Source: Bacillota bacterium (GTDB lineage Bacteria; Bacillota; Clostridia; Clostridiales; Caloramatoraceae). From it: DNA of 64,000 nucleotides. The translations under genes were made by a program, and so were the position numbers. Positions within the stretch are counted from its first letter, which is position 1, and every line of letters starts with the position of its first letter. Below are positions 47,514 through 56,515 of this stretch, piece after piece. The notes under the pieces were generated by a model that saw only the letters and a program-made list of their open reading frames with translations, was not told the DNA's origin and made no database searches. Location of the stretch: the NCBI GenBank assembly GCA_023389275.1, contig JAEWEN010000064.1:44793-108792 (forward strand), read 5' to 3'.

Positions 47514-48071
47514 ATGGGAATTATTCAACTATTCTTTATTGGACTAGGGCTTTCAATGGATGCCTTTGCTGTATCTATTTGCCAAGGCTTAAAAATGAAA
47601 AGACTTGATTTTAAACAAACCGTAATTATTGCTTTATTCTTTGGTGGTTTTCAAGGAATTATGCCTTTTATTGGATGGCTAATAGGTAAAAACTTCGAAA
47701 CTTACATAACTAGCTTTGATCACTGGATAGCTTTTGCCTTGTTAGTAATTATAGGAGGGAAAATGATTATAGAGTCATTTGAATCTAATGATTCTTGCGA
47801 AGTTACTAGTAGTTTAAAAGATCTTATTTTATTAGCAGTAGCAACAAGTATTGATGCACTGGCTGTAGGAATAACTTTTGCCTTTTTGAAAATGAGTATA
47901 TTACTTCCTGTTTTACTAATAGGAATAATAACCTTTGTATTTTGTATTTTTGGTGTAATAATAGGTAATAAGTTTGGATCTCACTATAAGAATAAAGCAG
48001 AGTTTTTAGGAGGTATTATTTTAATACTTATTGGACTTAAAATTTTATTAGAGCATCTTAATATAATATAA
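47514..48071 (+). CDS. mntP: Manganese efflux pump MntP
   Basis: 185-residue membrane protein with six helices formed by two copies of a DUF204 repeat: GLGLSMDAFAVSICQGLK (residues ~11-28) and VATSIDALAVGITFAFL (~108-124). The aspartates in SMDAF and SIDAL are the essential metal-pathway residues of E. coli MntP. It exports Mn2+ from the cytoplasm. AAAGGAG precedes the ATG. Control by the yybP-ykoY riboswitch upstream fits this role. Confidence 0.93.
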   Translation: MGIIQLFFIGLGLSMDAFAVSICQGLKMKRLDFKQTVIIALFFGGFQGIMPFIGWLIGKNFETYITSFDHWIAFALLVIIGGKMIIESFESNDSCEVTSSLKDLILLAVATSIDALAVGITFAFLKMSILLPVLLIGIITFVFCIFGVIIGNKFGSHYKNKAEFLGGIILILIGLKILLEHLNII

Positions 48072-48099
48072 AAAGGCCAAAAGGCCTTTTTATATTATA
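48062..48099. terminator. Bidirectional terminator between mntP and the DUF815 gene
   Basis: 17-bp perfect stem TATAATATAAAAAGGCC with loop AAAA between convergent genes; overlaps the mntP stop codon. Confidence 0.9.
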
Positions 48100-48100
48100 T

Positions 48101-49258
48101 TTAATTTAAAGAAGAAACAAATTGCTTAGCTACTCTTCCATTAAAACCACTACTTACCATAGACCATTGAATAGCTTTTTCTCTAAGTATATTTTCGTCA
48201 ATATCTATTCCCTTTTCTTTTACAAGTCCTTTAACTATGTTTATATACTCTTCTTGTGTTGAAGATGTAAATGTTAGTGTTATTCCAAATCTTTCTGAAA
48301 GAGAATATTTTTCTTGTCTAGTATCTGAAACATGTATATCATCTCCTTGTCTATCATTCCATGTTTCACGAATAAGGTGTCTTCTATTAGATGTTGCATA
48401 TATTAAAACATTTTTAGGTCTAATCTCTACTCCACCTTCTATTAAGGCTTTCATATGTTTATACTCTGATTCAAATTCTTCAAATGATAAATCATCAAGA
48501 AATAAAATAAACTTTAAACCTCTATTTCTAATATAAGAAAGTATATTATTAAGATCCATAAAATCTGATTTATTTAACTCAATAAGTCTTAGCCCTTTAT
48601 CATGATACTTATTTAATAAAGCTTTTACAGATGATGATTTACCTGTTCCACTGTCTCCAAATAATAAAACATTATTTGCGTCATAACCATTTAAAAAGTC
48701 TTCTGTATTTTTCATAATAATGCCTTTTTGTCTTTCATATCCTACTAAAGTTTCAAATGTAATTGGATCACAGTTTTCTATACCTATAAGACCAGTTTTC
48801 TCGCTCCATTTAAATGCCTTGTATTTATTCATAATACCTGCACCATTTTTATTGTAATAGGATAAAAGAGAATCTAATATATTATTTTCATTTTTACTTA
48901 AAAGTATATTTTGAATTTCTATGTAGCTATCCTTTTTATCAAACTTTGGAAATCCCATATCTAAATTAAATAATTTTATAACCTTTGATATATCTTTTAT
49001 AGCTATATTATAAAGACTTTTATCTATGTCTTTTAAATCTTTTTCAGCTAAAAGTGTAATTGGATTTTCATCATTTGATAATAAATAACATATATAAGAT
49101 TTAAAAATATCTCCCCCTAAATTTAAATTATATGAATGATTTAATAAATTAGATAAGGTTAGATTATATAAGTCATCATTAAACTCTTTTTCTAATTTAA
49201 TTACATTTTGAATTATTAAATCTTCATTAAAACTATTAAATAATATAAATTTTTCCAT
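48101..49258 (-). CDS. DUF815 AAA-type ATPase
   Basis: 385 residues. The N-terminal ~150 are helical and variable. The ATPase domain has Walker A GDSGTGKSS (201-209), Walker B FILFLDDLSFEE (~250-261), YATSNRRHLI and the late SLSERFGITLTFTS arginine region. This is the DUF815 family, annotated in some species as YCF46/AFG1-unlike AAA proteins of unknown role. It is followed by no partner that explains it; the FUSC exporter gene ends 11 bases upstream, so the two may be co-transcribed. Confidence 0.83.
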   Translation of the reverse strand: MEKFILFNSFNEDLIIQNVIKLEKEFNDDLYNLTLSNLLNHSYNLNLGGDIFKSYICYLLSNDENPITLLAEKDLKDIDKSLYNIAIKDISKVIKLFNLDMGFPKFDKKDSYIEIQNILLSKNENNILDSLLSYYNKNGAGIMNKYKAFKWSEKTGLIGIENCDPITFETLVGYERQKGIIMKNTEDFLNGYDANNVLLFGDSGTGKSSSVKALLNKYHDKGLRLIELNKSDFMDLNNILSYIRNRGLKFILFLDDLSFEEFESEYKHMKALIEGGVEIRPKNVLIYATSNRRHLIRETWNDRQGDDIHVSDTRQEKYSLSERFGITLTFTSSTQEEYINIVKGLVKEKGIDIDENILREKAIQWSMVSSGFNGRVAKQFVSSLN

Positions 49259-49269
49259 AGTACTTCCCC

Positions 49270-50997
49270 CTAGTATTCTTTAAGTATTTTGTAACCTACC
49301 TCTATAAACATCTTACTACTAATTTGTAAAAATTTCTCTACTTTTTTGTCTTCATATTGAAGATTTCTAAAATAAAGCTTTTGACTTAGAAGGGATAAAT
49401 GAATTATATTATCTCTTATTTTGTAAGAAGTATTATCTCCTTTAATATAACTTATAACGTCCTTAACTAATAAATTATTAAGCCTCATTATTTTAAGCAT
49501 TATTTGAGTAACCCCATCTTTTATTTTATAAGGAAATATATACTTATTAGCTAAAATTACAATTATTGCACCTATAATTACATATAATAGTCTTAAAACA
49601 ACTATAGTTCCTATGCTATAGCTTAAACTTGCAACACATATTGAAGCTATAGAAGCAAATAAAGAAAGTTTATAGTAGCTTTTAAATGCATAAATAAAAT
49701 AAACTGATATTATAAAAATAAAAACAGTAAATAGTTTATTATCAATAATACCTATCGTTATTGTTAAAAATAAAATTGCTACTATGTTTCCTTTTAACCT
49801 ATCCTTTGTTCTAACAATTGTATCTTCATAATATGGCTGCATAATAGACATTATTGTTATAATTGCCCATATTACTTTATCATAGCCTAAAAACTCTCCT
49901 ATAAATAAAGATATTGTTAGTGTAATTGACATTCTCATAGCAAACTTAAACCTTATTGAATTAGGTTTAAAATATTCTTTGAAACTACTTTTAAATCTAT
50001 CTATATCTGACCTTAACCATTTTTTATATATTTTATTTCTATACTTTTTATTTAAATGTAAAATATTATTAATATCTTTATAAACACTTTTAAGTGATTT
50101 ATAAAAATCATTACTTATATTTTCACTACTTTTTATTAATCTTAAATTTTCCATAGAAATTTCTACATCTTCACTACTTGCTTTATTATTTATAAAATCT
50201 AAGATTATCTCAATAGTATTTTTTATAGAAAGTATTTCTTCTTTACTTATTAAATTCTTTTCCCTTAAAAAATATAAATCTTTTAAAGATATGTTTAAAT
50301 GTTCTAAAACAATATATAAATTAAATTCTATTCTTCCCATGTATGTTATAAGATACTTTTTATGTCTTAAAATATATATTCTATAAGCTAATGACCTCAT
50401 TAATTTAGTACATTTATTTAAGTTTTCATCTGAAAAGTTATTATTTAAAATATTATCTATTTGACTGTTTATTAATGAAAGTACTTCATTTATAGATTTT
50501 AAAAATATTTTACTTTCCTTATCTTTATTTAAAAATCTTCTTAATATAACTATTACAAAAACTCCAAATATAACTGTTAAAAATCTATTAGGTATACTAT
50601 TTATAGATATACTACTATACTGTGCAAAAACATAAAGCATAATAAAAGGTTTATAAAATGTCATATCATAAGGAGATATTAGTGTATAGCAAATTAAAAA
50701 AATACATAAAAAATTAATTAATATTCCTAAATAAAAATTTGATGATGAAAGATATGCCATAAAAATTATAAATAAATCTAATAAAACAATTCTAAAAAAC
50801 TTACTAAATGTTTTAACATATATATTTTGTCTTGATAAAACTATAGATGTTAAGGCAATAGGAAATGCTAACATTACATTTTCAAATCCGAACAAAAAAA
50901 CACTTCCTAGTATACTTAAAACTGCTACACTTCCATTTATAATCATAGAATTTAAATTAAAATCTGAACTTTTCCAAAAAGCATTTATTTTTTTCAT
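49270..50997 (-). CDS. FUSC-family membrane protein (aromatic acid exporter-like)
   Basis: 575 residues with two bundles of membrane helices (~10-165 and ~345-480), separated by a soluble helical region with a heptad-like content, and a soluble C-terminal tail. FAMRMSITLTISLFIGEFLGYDKVIWAIITIMSIMQPYYEDTIVRTKDRLKGNIVA is the FUSC signature. Family members export p-hydroxybenzoate or similar aromatic acids. ATG 50997 is chosen because AAGGAG lies seven bases upstream; a GTG further up would add seven residues. Confidence 0.83.
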   Translation of the reverse strand: MKKINAFWKSSDFNLNSMIINGSVAVLSILGSVFLFGFENVMLAFPIALTSIVLSRQNIYVKTFSKFFRIVLLDLFIIFMAYLSSSNFYLGILINFLCIFLICYTLISPYDMTFYKPFIMLYVFAQYSSISINSIPNRFLTVIFGVFVIVILRRFLNKDKESKIFLKSINEVLSLINSQIDNILNNNFSDENLNKCTKLMRSLAYRIYILRHKKYLITYMGRIEFNLYIVLEHLNISLKDLYFLREKNLISKEEILSIKNTIEIILDFINNKASSEDVEISMENLRLIKSSENISNDFYKSLKSVYKDINNILHLNKKYRNKIYKKWLRSDIDRFKSSFKEYFKPNSIRFKFAMRMSITLTISLFIGEFLGYDKVIWAIITIMSIMQPYYEDTIVRTKDRLKGNIVAILFLTITIGIIDNKLFTVFIFIISVYFIYAFKSYYKLSLFASIASICVASLSYSIGTIVVLRLLYVIIGAIIVILANKYIFPYKIKDGVTQIMLKIMRLNNLLVKDVISYIKGDNTSYKIRDNIIHLSLLSQKLYFRNLQYEDKKVEKFLQISSKMFIEVGYKILKEY

Positions 50998-51073
50998 AAA
51001 TATCTCCTTTGTAATCACTAGATAAATACTATTAAGTATTATTTTGTGTCAAAGAAGATTATTTAAACATATT

Positions 51074-51712
51074 TTATTTATTTTTCTCTATTAGTCTTAC
51101 TATGTAGCTTAATGTATAAAAGTCTCTATCAATTTGCGACTGGCAGTTATTAAATACTTTAATTATTTCCTCTTCACTAAACTTTTCTAAAAGAAGCATT
51201 ATATTTAATGTATTTAGTCCTCCATCTTTTGTATCAAATATTCTTGATTTTTTTACAAATTCATTTTCGCATATCTTTTCAATAGATACCTTAAGATTAT
51301 TACTTAACTTTATACTTGGCATTTCTTCAAAAACCCTAATATTATTATTTATCTTAATATTTTTAGCCTTAGTAATATCAGTATCTAAAAATACAACATT
51401 TTTAAACTCTGCATCTTTAAAATCAGCTCCATCTAAATTTACTGAATCAAAAACAGTATCTTCAAATATTGCACTTACTAATCTACTTTCCTTAAGGTTA
51501 GCACCAACAAACTCTGTACCTTTAAATGTGCATTTAAATAAATTACATGACTTAAAGTGTGCCCCTCTAAAACTTGCAAAGTTAAAGTTTGAATTTGAAA
51601 AATCGCAATTATAGCAATTAGCTCTCTTTAGATTCTTATACATAAAGTTTTTATCTTTCTTTTGAATATTATTATATTTAAATACTTCCTCTGTTTTTTG
51701 TTTCTTTATCAT
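51074..51712 (-). CDS. Pentapeptide-repeat protein
   Basis: 212 residues. Between ~28 and ~125 the pattern A(D/N)LxX repeats about 16 times (CYNCDFSNSNFNFASFRGAHFKSCNLFKCTF, GADFKDAEFKNVVF), forming a right-handed quadrilateral helix. A further ~85 helical residues follow. Some family members mimic DNA and protect gyrase from quinolones, but most have no known role, and length or sequence does not identify a Qnr-type protein here. Monocistronic. Confidence 0.85.
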   Translation of the reverse strand: MIKKQKTEEVFKYNNIQKKDKNFMYKNLKRANCYNCDFSNSNFNFASFRGAHFKSCNLFKCTFKGTEFVGANLKESRLVSAIFEDTVFDSVNLDGADFKDAEFKNVVFLDTDITKAKNIKINNNIRVFEEMPSIKLSNNLKVSIEKICENEFVKKSRIFDTKDGGLNTLNIMLLLEKFSEEEIIKVFNNCQSQIDRDFYTLSYIVRLIEKNK

Positions 51713-51870
51713 ATAATTACCTCCACTTTTGTTTTATTCTAATCCTATTATATAACTAATTTCACATAAAGGAATAACCTAGAACTATGACAAATCATGT
51801 ATTTTATAAAACTAAAGTTTCATGATAAAATTTATAATAAGAATTTCACTAAAATTTATGAGGTTATAAA

Positions 51871-52707
51871 ATGAAAAAATCAATTCTATTTACTATTTTA
51901 GTTTTATTTATTTTTATTCTTTGTACTTTCTCCTATCGGTATGTTGTAAGTAAACATGATAGTGAGGATAATAATCTTAAAATCACTGTTTTAGATGTTG
52001 GAAAAGCAGACTCAATTTTTTTAAGTATAGGTGATAAAAATGTGCTAATTGATACTGGAGAAGATGAAAATGGACAGGATATTCTTACATATTTAAAAAG
52101 AAAGAATGTAAAAAAATTAGACTATATGATAATAACCCACTTTGATAAAGATCACGTTGGAGGTGCAGATATTATCCTTAATAATATTGATGTAAGTAAT
52201 GTAATACAGGCAAAGTATAATAAAAGCAGCAAACAATTTAATCAATATATAAAAGCGTTAAATAATAAAAATATTAATCCTATATCTTTAACTCAGATAA
52301 TGTCATTTAATTTAAATGGGGTTGAATTTACTATATATCCCCCTAATAAAGAAACCTATGCAGAAAGTGATAATGATTTTTCTCTTGTTACTAGTGTAAA
52401 ACATCAAAATAACAGCTTTTTATTTGCAGGAGATGCAGAAAATGAAAGGCTACAGGAACTTCTTAGAAGTGGAAACTTAAACCATACATTTTTAAAAGTT
52501 CCTCATCATGGTAGATATAATAGTAACAGTGAAAAATTCCTATATGCAGTTAATCCAAAGTATGCTGCTATTACATGTTCAAAGAAAAACCCAGCTGACT
52601 CAAAAATTTTATCTATTTTAGATACTTTAAGTACTAAAACATACCTTACTACAAATGGAGATATAAAAATATTAAGTGATGGAAACAGCATTAACGTTTC
52701 TCAGTAA
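51871..52707 (+). CDS. ComEC/Rec2-like metallo-beta-lactamase-fold hydrolase, membrane-anchored or secreted
   Basis: 278 residues. N-terminal hydrophobic segment ~5-24 (signal anchor), then the metal-binding motif H90-x-D92-x-D94-H95 (THFDKDHVGG), LDVGKADSIFL, LFAGDAENE and VPHHGRYNSN. It corresponds to the soluble C-terminal hydrolase domain of ComEC without the pore domain, as in many stand-alone clostridial proteins, and may act as an extracellular nuclease or phosphodiesterase. GAGG precedes the ATG. Confidence 0.85.
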   Translation: MKKSILFTILVLFIFILCTFSYRYVVSKHDSEDNNLKITVLDVGKADSIFLSIGDKNVLIDTGEDENGQDILTYLKRKNVKKLDYMIITHFDKDHVGGADIILNNIDVSNVIQAKYNKSSKQFNQYIKALNNKNINPISLTQIMSFNLNGVEFTIYPPNKETYAESDNDFSLVTSVKHQNNSFLFAGDAENERLQELLRSGNLNHTFLKVPHHGRYNSNSEKFLYAVNPKYAAITCSKKNPADSKILSILDTLSTKTYLTTNGDIKILSDGNSINVSQ

Positions 52708-52711
52708 ATAG

Positions 52712-52742
52712 AAAAAGGATATTTTAAACAAATATCCTTTTT
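52712..52742. terminator. Bidirectional terminator between the ComEC-like gene and the unknown gene
   Basis: 13-bp perfect stem AAAAAGGATATTT with a 5-base loop between convergent genes; U-tracts on both sides. Confidence 0.9.
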
Positions 52743-53248
52743 TAATGCCTAAGTTTATACCAAATATTAACTACATCTTCGTATCTTTCATGTATTAAAA
52801 ATTTAGCTACCTCAAAGTCCTTTTGGCTCCATGATGTATTCTTCATACAAGCTTCTTTATACTTAATAGCTTGATTTTTTAGTCTATTTCTTATTACAAG
52901 TTGACCAACTCTTTTTAAATATTTATCTCTAAATTGAAATATAATTCTTTCTTGACAACATAAACTATTAATTATTTCCTTTCCTAATACATCATGATAG
53001 TCTAAGAAAAATTCATACATTAAATCCATATCATCATTAATATTTAAGATATTTATAAATGCTAATATATTATTAACATTTACTAATCCACTTCTAAATT
53101 CAACCTTTGGCTGATTATTAACCCTTTTTATGTATCCAATTTCATCTTTAATAATAAAAACAGCTTCACCATTTTTATTATCAGATATATTACACATTAT
53201 AGGGGTAATCGTTCCACACCTTTTATTTAAAATAACTTGTTTTAACAT
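52742..53248 (-). CDS. Conserved-looking protein of unknown function (168 aa)
   Basis: I do not recognise this protein. It is soluble, with no signal peptide or membrane segment. It has a beta-rich first third (IITPIMCNISDNKNGEAVFIIKDEIGYIKRV) and a helical last two thirds, ending in a tryptophan/arginine-rich segment (VVNIWYKLRH). Four cysteines (C11, C19, and a CC pair near 96) show no metal-site spacing. TGAGGTAG precedes the ATG. It is monocistronic between two terminators and could be a regulatory or nucleic-acid-binding protein; nothing decides it. Confidence 0.6.
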   Translation of the reverse strand: MLKQVILNKRCGTITPIMCNISDNKNGEAVFIIKDEIGYIKRVNNQPKVEFRSGLVNVNNILAFINILNINDDMDLMYEFFLDYHDVLGKEIINSLCCQERIIFQFRDKYLKRVGQLVIRNRLKNQAIKYKEACMKNTSWSQKDFEVAKFLIHERYEDVVNIWYKLRH

Positions 53249-53396
53249 ATGTTTTGCTACCTCACTTTTATCATCTTATATATAGTTTTTATCTATATCA
53301 ATTATTATATATACAAATTTATAAAAGTGCAGTTTATATTTCAAAACACAATATTCTTATTTACTAATATTACTTTTACTTAATTTATACTAAAAT

Positions 53397-53423
53397 AAAA
53401 GTACATCTTAAAAGATGTACTTT
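53397..53423 (-). terminator. Terminator of the 8-oxoguanine deaminase gene
   Basis: 12-bp stem AAAGTACATCTT with its complement and a short loop, followed on the minus strand by TTTTATTTTAG. Confidence 0.85.
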
Positions 53424-53431
53424 CTTTAGAT

Positions 53432-54790
53432 TTATATATTATTTAAAAGTTTTTCTACACTTTTATTAGCTTCAAAAACAACTTTTTCTTCGTCTATTGT
53501 TTTAACTTTTCCTTTTTCAACTACAACTTTTCCATTTATAATAGTATAGTCAACACTTCCTTTTACACCAACGGTTGCAAGTAAAGATTTTGGATCATAA
53601 TTTGTTCCTACAAGCTCAATTTTATTAGTATCTATCATAAAAATATCTGCTGCTTTTCCTATAGAAACTTCTCCAATATCATATCTGCCTAAAACCTTAG
53701 CACTTCCTTTAGTTGCAAGCTTTAAAATATCATATCCACTAGGAGCATTTTTACTAGATTGTAATCTATGCAGTAAATAGCTTACTCTAATCTCTTCAAG
53801 TAAGTTAGATCCATCATTACTTGCACTTCCATCAACTGCAAGACCTACTGGAACACCTTTTTTTATCATTTCAGGTATTTTGGCTATTCCTGAAGATAAC
53901 TTCATATTTGAAATAGGACAATGGGCTACACCTGTTTTTGTTTTAGCTAAAAAGTCTATTTCTTCTTCATTAAAATGGATTCCATGAGCATACCATACAT
54001 CTTCTCCTACCCATCCTAAGCTTTCCATATACTCTAAAGGTCTCATATTAAATTTTTCTAGTGTAAATGATTCTTCATCCTTTGTTTCTGCTAAATGAGT
54101 GTGAAGTCTCACCCCTAATTTTCTAGCTAAAATAGCTGATTCTTTCATTAAATCTCCTGTAACACTAAAAGGTGAACAAGGAGCTAGTGCTATTTGACTC
54201 ATTGAAAACTCTTTACTATTATGATACTTTTTAACCAATCTTTCTGAGTCATAAAGTATTTCATCTATGCTTTGAACAACTGAATCTGGTGGAAGCCCTC
54301 CATCTTTTTTACTAAGATCCATACTTCCTCTTGAAGCATGCATTCTCATGCCTAAATCTTTTGCTGCTAAAAACTGAATATCTATTAAGTTTTCTCCTGC
54401 ATTTTTAGGAAAAACATAGTGATGATCAAAACAAGTAGTACATCCTGTTTTAGCAAGCTCTAACATTCCAGTTAAGGAGCTATATTTAATAGATTCTTCA
54501 TCAAGATTTTTCCATATTTCATAAAGGGTTTTAAGCCAATCAAATAGTTCCATATTTTGAACTTTAGGTAAATTACGGGTAAAAGTTTGATATAAGTGAT
54601 GATGTGTATTTATAAGTCCTGGATAAACAAACATATTACTTGCATCTATAATTTCATCTGCCTCATAAATATTATTGTCTATGCTTTTTATAACTCCGTC
54701 TTCTATATAGATATTAATATTATCTAAAACCTCATCATTGTCATTACATGTAACTAAACTTTTAATGTTTTTTATAAATAGACTTCTCAT
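53432..54790 (-). CDS. 8-oxoguanine deaminase-like amidohydrolase
   Basis: 452-residue metal-dependent hydrolase of the cytosine-deaminase/ATZ subgroup. Metal ligands are H63/H65 in NTHHHLYQT, H in LRLHTHLAET-type segment (VRLHTHLAET ~218-227), H in WYAHGIHF and D in AVDGSASND. RGSMDLSKKDGGLPPDSVV is a stretch shared with characterised 8-oxoguanine deaminases, which convert 8-oxoguanine to urate and ammonia. It lies 36 bases after a GntR/UTRA regulator and is probably co-transcribed with it and repressed by it, suggesting induction by a purine. Confidence 0.82.
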   Translation of the reverse strand: MRSLFIKNIKSLVTCNDNDEVLDNINIYIEDGVIKSIDNNIYEADEIIDASNMFVYPGLINTHHHLYQTFTRNLPKVQNMELFDWLKTLYEIWKNLDEESIKYSSLTGMLELAKTGCTTCFDHHYVFPKNAGENLIDIQFLAAKDLGMRMHASRGSMDLSKKDGGLPPDSVVQSIDEILYDSERLVKKYHNSKEFSMSQIALAPCSPFSVTGDLMKESAILARKLGVRLHTHLAETKDEESFTLEKFNMRPLEYMESLGWVGEDVWYAHGIHFNEEEIDFLAKTKTGVAHCPISNMKLSSGIAKIPEMIKKGVPVGLAVDGSASNDGSNLLEEIRVSYLLHRLQSSKNAPSGYDILKLATKGSAKVLGRYDIGEVSIGKAADIFMIDTNKIELVGTNYDPKSLLATVGVKGSVDYTIINGKVVVEKGKVKTIDEEKVVFEANKSVEKLLNNI

Positions 54791-54826
54791 TTACATCCCC
54801 CTAAAAATAATTAAGTTTATATCTTT

Positions 54827-55573
54827 TTAGGCTTTATAAGCTACATTTCTACATAAAGTAAATCTTACAAATCTTCCACTGTAATATTCTGTATTATACA
54901 TTATAGGAATTCCTTTTGATGTATACTCAAAAACTTCAAATCCTTGTACAGGTGTATTTTCTGGAATATTTAAAAATTTCGAAATATTTTCATCTGCTAT
55001 ATAAGGGTAAACATGTACAACATCATGGGTTATTTTACAGTCACAAAACTCTTCTACAGTTTGAAAAATACTTGGTTTAAAGTCATCTATAGTAAAATTA
55101 TCAACCTTTATATATTTTTCTGGTATCCTGTCTATATATAAAGCTTCTACTTCACTATCACCTTTTAATATTTTTTTAACTTCTAGTATTTTATCTCCTT
55201 CATTAAGTTGAAGCTTTAATACTTCATCTTTATTAGCTTCTCTTAAGTCCATGCTTATTACTTCAAATTCTACACTTAATCCATTTTCCCTTAAACATCC
55301 TTCTATATCGCTACCAAGGTCTAATCTATTTTCAAGTTTTTTTACAAAAGAATTAATAATAGTTCCTTTTCCTTGAACCCTTGAAACAATTCCTTCACTT
55401 TCAAGTACAGTAACAGCTTCTCTAACCGTTAATCTACTTACCCCTAGGCACTCTGAAAGGTAGTCCTCTGTTGGAAGTAGGTCACTATCTGTATTTTTTA
55501 TAAATTCTCTTATATTTTCTAAGCCTTTTTGAACAGCAGAAACTTTATTTATTTTTTTAATTTTTTTATCCAT
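54827..55573 (-). CDS. GntR-family regulator, HutC/UTRA subfamily
   Basis: 248 residues: winged helix-turn-helix ~33-78 (LLPTEDYLSECLGVSRLTVREAVTVLESEGIVSRVQGKGTII), then a UTRA effector domain (~95-240). UTRA domains bind small metabolites. It is the first gene of an operon with the 8-oxoguanine deaminase, and paired operators lie directly upstream, so it very likely controls itself and the deaminase in response to a purine-related ligand (inferred). Confidence 0.9.
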   Translation of the reverse strand: MDKKIKKINKVSAVQKGLENIREFIKNTDSDLLPTEDYLSECLGVSRLTVREAVTVLESEGIVSRVQGKGTIINSFVKKLENRLDLGSDIEGCLRENGLSVEFEVISMDLREANKDEVLKLQLNEGDKILEVKKILKGDSEVEALYIDRIPEKYIKVDNFTIDDFKPSIFQTVEEFCDCKITHDVVHVYPYIADENISKFLNIPENTPVQGFEVFEYTSKGIPIMYNTEYYSGRFVRFTLCRNVAYKA

Positions 55574-55586
55574 ACACTTTCTCCTC

Positions 55587-55631
55587 GTAAAACTAGTTAT
55601 ATTTATTATACTAAAATTTAACTAGTTTTAC
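55587..55631 (-). promoter_or_regulatory. Paired operators and promoter of the GntR / 8-oxoguanine deaminase operon
   Basis: GTAAAACTAGTTA (55587-55599) and its exact reverse complement TAACTAGTTTTAC (55619-55631) flank the promoter. Each contains AACTAGTT, itself a palindrome; centres are 32 bases apart, about three helical turns. Between them lies TATAAT on the minus strand (55610-55605). The arrangement suits two GntR dimers bound on the same DNA face, one over the -35 side and one over the leader. Confidence 0.72.
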
Positions 55632-55739
55632 ATATAAGTTGCACATATTAAATCATAACATAAAGTCATCTGATGAATTGATGATATAAACTTAAATATA
55701 ATTATACTATTATATTTAAAATATTCAATATATTAATAT

Positions 55740-55775
55740 AAAAATGAGTTAGATAAATTTATCTAACTCATTTTT
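55740..55775 (-). terminator. Terminator overlapping the end of the receptor-like gene
   Basis: 18-bp perfect inverted repeat AAAAATGAGTTAGATAAA with no unpaired loop bases beyond the centre. The gene's last nine codons and stop lie within it. Confidence 0.85.
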
Positions 55776-56432
55776 ATAAGTTAATTTATTAGTCATCTTT
55801 ATTATTCCAAGTATTGTATAGCTAGCTAATATCATTGTACATATTAATAATATAGATAAATATAAAGTTATTTCTTTTTTTGCATTCTCAATAATTTTAT
55901 CCATACTAATTTGTTCATTTTCCACTTTTACATTATGAATTTGTAATCCCTTATTAATATACTTGCTACTTTCATCATAATACTTTTGTCCTTCATTTAC
56001 TATTTCCTGTGCTTTAATATCATTATTTAAAGCACTTTCTTTAAGTGCCTTATTTGAATATTCTTTATAAAGCATCCAATTTTCTTCAAAACTTTTAAAA
56101 CAAGTTTCTTCTTCGCTTCTTAAATCTATATTTTTATAGTATTTAGAATGCTCATCTATACGTATCATATAGTTTTTCAAATCACTTTCATACTGTATAG
56201 AAGTTTTTTCATCTTTAACTAATATATGCTGTAAAAGAACTCTTCTTGCATTGGCAACATCACTTTCTATTTCCATTAAACGTTTATAACTAGGATAATC
56301 TATAGTTGATATTTCAACTTGAGATTGTTTAATTTTATTAAAGTTTATTATTGTTCCTAAAGTTATAATGAAGCAAAAAAGTAATATTCCTCCAAATGCC
56401 GTTATTAACTTCACACCTATTTTAAATTTCAT
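55749..56432 (-). CDS. Chemoreceptor-like protein with 4HB sensor domain but no signalling domain
   Basis: 227 residues with membrane helix 1 (~10-30), an extracellular four-helix-bundle sensor (~35-185), and membrane helix 2 (~190-212), then only ~15 cytoplasmic residues. The order is that of a methyl-accepting chemotaxis protein, but the HAMP and methyl-accepting regions are absent. The reading frame ends within a perfect terminator hairpin. Promoter TTGTAA-N16-TATAAT and a GGGAA ribosome site are present, so it seems expressed. It may be a truncated receptor or a stand-alone sensor that pairs with a full receptor. Confidence 0.75.
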   Translation of the reverse strand: MKFKIGVKLITAFGGILLFCFIITLGTIINFNKIKQSQVEISTIDYPSYKRLMEIESDVANARRVLLQHILVKDEKTSIQYESDLKNYMIRIDEHSKYYKNIDLRSEEETCFKSFEENWMLYKEYSNKALKESALNNDIKAQEIVNEGQKYYDESSKYINKGLQIHNVKVENEQISMDKIIENAKKEITLYLSILLICTMILASYTILGIIKMTNKLTYKNELDKFI

Positions 56433-56474
56433 AATATTTCCCTTTCAACTCTCTCCTACACTTTCATGAATAAT

Positions 56475-56502
56475 ATTATACATCACTTTAACCAATTTAC
56501 AA
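56475..56502 (-). promoter_or_regulatory. Promoter of the receptor-like gene
   Basis: Minus-strand TTGTAA (56502-56497), 16-base spacer, TATAAT (56480-56475), about 40 bases before the start codon. It is of the housekeeping type, in contrast to the sigma-D-like promoter of cheV. Confidence 0.6.
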
Positions 56503-56515
56503 TATATGGAATAAA

